From: RGIG3009 sp045541305
Lineage (GTDB): Bacteria > Bacillota > Clostridia > Oscillospirales > Acutalibacteraceae
Reading direction: 5' to 3'
Assembly (NCBI GenBank): GCA_045541305.1
Contig: JAZQIV010000176.1
Location: forward strand, 3,860-67,859
DNA length: 64,000 nt
The notes under the pieces are model-generated. The model saw only the letters and a program-made list of their open reading frames with translations, had not been told where the DNA came from and made no database searches. Shown in pieces: positions 61,701-64,000 of the stretch; position 1 is the first letter of the stretch; each line of letters starts with the position of its first letter. Both the position numbers and the translations under genes were made by a program.

Positions 61701-63537
61701 CGGTGCGGTCGGTTCCTGTATTATTACACCGATTTTTGCGGGCAAAACCACTATTACAGCTACCTCTGTGAACGGCATAACAGCTACCGCTGAGGTGACG
61801 GTGGTGGATTCTACCATTGATTTGGCTGTAACCGAATTAACGACCACGAACGAGTGGCCAAAACCCGGTGAAAAGGTATCGGTTGCCGCTACCGTGACAA
61901 ATGTATCCGAGGATCAAGAGGCCCCCAAAGGTGTACATGTGAAATTTATGGTAGACGGCGTGTTGCTCGCAACCGAAAAGACGGCGGAACCGTTGCCTGC
62001 CGGCGGCAGTGAAGTCGTGTTCTTGAACGTGGATTGGGAAGCAATACAGGGATCACATACAATTTCGGCCGTGTTAGATTCCAGCGTGGTTACGCTTGAC
62101 GTGAATACGGCGAATGATTATCTTAACAAAAACGTCCACGTAGCAGAGACGAAATTGCAAATCCCTGAACCTGCGGCAAGTGCCGGTTATAACACACTCA
62201 CTTTCAGTGATGACTTTGATAGTTTAGCGACGATCGATGTGAATGCGACCGGCGGAGTTGGGTACAAATGGTATACAGACATTCCGTATGCAAGACCCAA
62301 CACCTCTTCCAACGATTATTCCGTACAGGATTCGGCTATTAAAATCGCAACACCTTCCACCTTCGCACTCCCGACATATAGTACGAAATCACGAGTAGGT
62401 TTTGATTATACGTTCGGATATTTGGAAGTACGGTTCCGTTATGATCCGACGATTCCGAAAACAAAATATTGGCCGGCAATTTGGTCAATTCCGAAAGCGG
62501 CGTATCATAGTGAAATGGATCGCTCGGTGGAATTGGATTTCTTTGAGGCGGTCAAATATGGCGGCGCATTTACGGTCCACGATCGCCGATTGAGTGACAA
62601 AACCGAAGAATGGTGGGCATCTGCAGCGGGTGGTGCCGCGTGGCCGGGTAAAGATTACCAGATATTGGGCGTTCTTTGGGAAAAAGGCTCCCTTACGTGG
62701 TATTTGAACGGTGAAGTTGTGCACAGATTGTTGTACAGCGAGGATGATTACTCTTCACCGGCAGGTACAAGAGCCATATACAAAGGTATGTTCAGTCCGT
62801 TGGATGAACATGGCGCAACGATCATTTTGGGCGCTGATACAAACTGGCCCATGGAAGTAGATTACGTTCGCGTTTGGCAGTCCGGTAACGGGGAATCGGG
62901 TGATTCTAACATTCAAGACGGAGTACAAGATCCAACCGAAACGAAAACTACAACCGTAACCGGCAAATTATTCGACCAATATGGTAACACCATCTCCGAC
63001 GGCTGGATTTTGATGCAACCGGGTTATTTGGTGGAATCTACGGATGCTGAAGGCAATTTCTCGTTTAAAGACATTGAACCCGGCACCTACAAAATTTATA
63101 TTTATGATGAAGTAGGAAACGAGATCGAATCGACCTATTCGGTCGAAATCAGTGAAGGCGAAAATTTAATGCTATACGCTGTTTGGGACGGTTCGAGCTT
63201 TACGGTAAGCGAGAGCAACATGTTTGAGGGGAATGTCGATGTAAATGGAGGAGAAAATGAAGTTTCTCCCGACAATCCGACAGACGGTACGGATGACCAG
63301 GTCGGCGGAGACACAAATCCCGATAATGAAGTGCCGGACAATCCGCTTCCCGATGACGGGGGGGATAACAACGCGGATCCGAGTGATCCAATTGACAATA
63401 CTCCGCCCGTAAGCGTGGAACCGGCCGATGGTAGGATTTGGTTATGGATCGTGATCCCCGTGGCAGTCTTAGCAGTCGGTGCGATTGTCCTTTCTGTAGT
63501 GCTCGTGAAAAGAAAATCTATCAAGATCAAACAATAA
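58726..63537 (+). CDS. Giant membrane-anchored GH16 surface protein
   Basis: A 1603-residue secreted protein; start ATG 58726 after AAAGGAG, signal peptide ending near HVGA. In order: two nearly identical CBM4/9-like modules (58825-59280, 59335-59800), a third CBM-like (59855-60310), a Big_2-type Ig domain (60340-60590), two more CBM-like (60605-61070, 61080-61530), a second Big_2 (61545-61805), a CARDB-like domain (61815-62135), a GH16 catalytic domain (62190-62885), a carboxypeptidase-regulatory-like domain (62945-63180), an Asp/Pro-rich linker, a membrane span and a KRKSIKIKQ tail. GH16 residues follow ExDxxE: Glu1269, Asp1271, Glu1274 (VELDFFEA). GH16 enzymes cut beta-1,3/1,4-glucans or galactans with retention; the substrate here is open. 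No LPxTG-like motif. Confidence 0.9.
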   Translation: MKTNFRKFLCIILSALMVVGFPISLFHVGATETQNLFENGTFDEDYSNYWTFTTGTTVSIAENAGVDGTPCLHIVNDTTAAKMAKYNKKLISLMETGVAYELSFDYKTVGVVSNSKKPKLKFFGTSENIMLNDSTTLLDSAADWTHVSYEVTSNGTPSGNKIQELIFTILASTELYFDNFSLTKKVSGDNGNGGGEGQQPPLPATNIVENGNFDEDSDYTPYWTFTAGTTVSIAENVGVDGTSCLRIVNDSTAAKMAKYNKQLISLMETGVAYKLSFDYKTVGVVSNSKKPKLKFFGTNDNVMLNDSTTLLDSAADWTHISYEVMSNGTPSNNKVQELIFTLMSSTELYLDNFSLMKKVYGDDENGGGEGGEPPATEINLVKNGDFENFEDQQLWRDGSNGSYIEAAAGVGKDSTGGFRVAPAEMTDTTVFARYQMPLIEVMNVGKPYELSFWYKTGGNGTAKPSVQFGIPDNLMLGDTQLERTNEWTYVSYRVTSRSTEVPSNRTKSQFCFTVTKSVGEFCVDNIVLKQLDGKPAESITISPKAMSVALNSGAKASLSAVVLPDDADQLVTWTSSDETIAKVSAGVGITQCNITPVAVGTVTITAKTTNGLTDTATITVIPEVPVDLSNLFINGNFEIGDDSWLLPAGSMIENGMGYGTPPGSGLKITGSDSKELTVRYRKELAAKMTPGTTYELSFWYKTSVDATTRLRLNFGDTSTSYPYSPNGMIAANSMLPSTDGEWKQISMIVQGNGIGSTGFDFYFKSTKGVGVIYIDDVSLKTKDGVHNLFPNGDFEFGGGLDYWTNNDMVVEGVGREVGGTPGWGMKITGTNTSVVNRYSKSLAWLMEKNKPYELSFWYRTTGPSYLRVIFGYTNASYPNSYNPMVKETTLEKTDGEWKQASFIVTSNGKGAIGWDLTLIAGAGNGDVFIDDLSLVRAEESDVTSVTIQPETLAVRIGSATVASLNATILPANSDKTLTWTSSNEGVATVAPGGAVGSCIITPIFAGKTTITATSVNGITATAEVTVVDSTIDLAVTELTTTNEWPKPGEKVSVAATVTNVSEDQEAPKGVHVKFMVDGVLLATEKTAEPLPAGGSEVVFLNVDWEAIQGSHTISAVLDSSVVTLDVNTANDYLNKNVHVAETKLQIPEPAASAGYNTLTFSDDFDSLATIDVNATGGVGYKWYTDIPYARPNTSSNDYSVQDSAIKIATPSTFALPTYSTKSRVGFDYTFGYLEVRFRYDPTIPKTKYWPAIWSIPKAAYHSEMDRSVELDFFEAVKYGGAFTVHDRRLSDKTEEWWASAAGGAAWPGKDYQILGVLWEKGSLTWYLNGEVVHRLLYSEDDYSSPAGTRAIYKGMFSPLDEHGATIILGADTNWPMEVDYVRVWQSGNGESGDSNIQDGVQDPTETKTTTVTGKLFDQYGNTISDGWILMQPGYLVESTDAEGNFSFKDIEPGTYKIYIYDEVGNEIESTYSVEISEGENLMLYAVWDGSSFTVSESNMFEGNVDVNGGENEVSPDNPTDGTDDQVGGDTNPDNEVPDNPLPDDGGDNNADPSDPIDNTPPVSVEPADGRIWLWIVIPVAVLAVGAIVLSVVLVKRKSIKIKQ
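58825..59800 (+). repeat. Tandem duplication of a CBM-like module in the GH16 gene
   Basis: The first two modules (about 58825-59280 and 59335-59800) are almost the same in protein and very similar in DNA (shared ISLMETGVAY, TVGVVSNSKKPKLKF, STTLLDSAADWTH), unlike the other three modules of the protein. This indicates a recent internal duplication. Confidence 0.85.
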
Positions 63538-63547
63538 ACAGAGTGAC

Positions 63548-63593
63548 TTACAGAAAAGGGGAATTTTGCTCAGCAGATTCCCCTTTTCTGTAA
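63548..63593. terminator. 17-bp perfect hairpin after the GH16 surface gene
   Basis: TTACAGAAAAGGGGAAT (63548-63564) and its exact reverse complement (63577-63593) flank a 12-nt loop, 11 bp after the stop. The stem's 3' side contains TTTT, but an A-run follows, not T. It lies just before the AAAGGGG RBS of the next gene, the same placement as the hairpins at 6608 and 41037. Confidence 0.7.
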
Positions 63594-63610
63594 AAAGAAA
63601 GGGGATTTTT

Positions 63611-64000
63611 ATGAAAAAAATTATGCCTCCGGAAGCAGCTGCCAAAGCGGGGATGACCTCACTTGTTTTCTACGATGACTTTGATTCTTTATCTACCATT
63701 GACACACAGGCTACCGGTAATGTGGGGTATAAATGGTATTCGGATCAACCGTACGGTCGTAAGCCTTTGGAGATAGGGGTAGACTATGATTGGGAAGAAT
63801 CCATTCTGACGGTTAAACAAAGAGCAGAGAGAAAAGGAACCGGTATTGCTTCTTACAGTAAAAAAGGCAAGACGGGTTTCACCTTTCACTTTGGCTATGC
63901 TGAGATTCGGGCAAAATTCAAAGCGGCCGATATTCCGCCGATAGGAGCGGGCCAGAGGGCGTACTGGCCTTGTTTCTGGGGGCATTCGTATACAGATTGT
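63611..64000 (+). CDS. GH16-family glycoside hydrolase, N-terminal part (runs off window)
   Basis: An open frame of 130 codons from ATG 63611 (after GAAAGGGG) to the window end. It begins MKKIMPPEAAAKAGMTSLVF and continues FYDDFDSLSTIDTQATGNV, GYKWYSDQPYG and FHFGYAEIRAKFK, then RAYWPCFWGH. This matches the beginning of the GH16 domain in the preceding gene (FSDDFDSLATIDVNATGGV, FGYLEVRFRYD, YWPAIWS). The catalytic motif lies beyond the window. There is no signal peptide, so a cytoplasmic or unconventional location is suggested, unlike its neighbour. Confidence 0.85.
   Translation, partial: MKKIMPPEAAAKAGMTSLVFYDDFDSLSTIDTQATGNVGYKWYSDQPYGRKPLEIGVDYDWEESILTVKQRAERKGTGIASYSKKGKTGFTFHFGYAEIRAKFKAADIPPIGAGQRAYWPCFWGHSYTDC

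Overview
The window reads as chromosomal DNA of a low-to-moderate GC Gram-positive anaerobe, most likely a Clostridia member of the Oscillospiraceae/Ruminococcaceae type. The reasons are near-universal strong AGGAGG-like ribosome binding sites, lipoproteins with long Thr/Ser linkers, a Gram-positive sorting signal (NPVTG plus membrane span plus basic tail), CUT1 sugar importers without a dedicated ATPase, and several TTG/GTG starts. Taxonomy is inference. The window is almost entirely a polysaccharide and sugar utilisation region. It has no rRNA, no complete tRNA and no CRISPR array.

Layout. (1) 1-6.6 kb: the end of an unrecognised gene, then a surface cluster: a secreted modular protein, a 43-residue peptide, a Thr-rich lipoprotein and a four-repeat protein with a wall-sorting signal. 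(2) 6.6-27.8 kb, all on the plus strand with very short gaps: a LacI-type regulator, a GH2 beta-mannosidase-like enzyme, and transport module A (giant solute-binding protein, two permeases, NHL/TPR/YIP1 membrane protein, DUF5696-like protein, two more permeases, solute-binding lipoprotein). A DUF4091/GH123-like enzyme, three oxidoreductases and a lyxose/mannose-type isomerase follow. (3) 27.8-29.2 kb: a scar with a tRNA 3' fragment, its 16-bp direct repeat, hairpins and a truncated tyrosine integrase. (4) 29.2-31.5 kb: an AraC regulator divergent from a Gfo/Idh/MocA dehydrogenase. (5) 31.5-37.3 kb: a second AraC gene between two outward-facing operons. These encode an SDR, an enolase-superfamily dehydratase, a metallo-beta-lactamase-fold hydrolase, an HpcH/HpaI aldolase and a D-2-hydroxyacid dehydrogenase, which looks like a non-phosphorylative sugar-acid route. 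(6) 37.4-47.6 kb: a solute-binding lipoprotein, a second secreted protein/tiny peptide/lipoprotein cassette, a DUF6259-like enzyme, a cupin, a GH20-like enzyme and a large unrecognised protein. (7) 47.6-64 kb: transport module B, a diverged copy of module A in the same order, then a 1603-residue surface GH16 protein and the start of a second GH16 protein.

How it may fit together. Surface proteins with carbohydrate-binding-like modules and GH16 would bind and cut a polysaccharide. The two composite CUT1 modules would import oligosaccharides, presumably powered by a shared ATPase encoded elsewhere. Cytoplasmic GH2, GH20-like, DUF4091-like and DUF6259-like enzymes plus oxidoreductases would process them. 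The most distinctive points are the duplicated module with four permeases around NHL-YIP1 and DUF5696 proteins; the paired 40-bp operators facing outward from the AraC gene at 34.35 kb; and the repeated tiny-peptide/Thr-rich-lipoprotein cassette.
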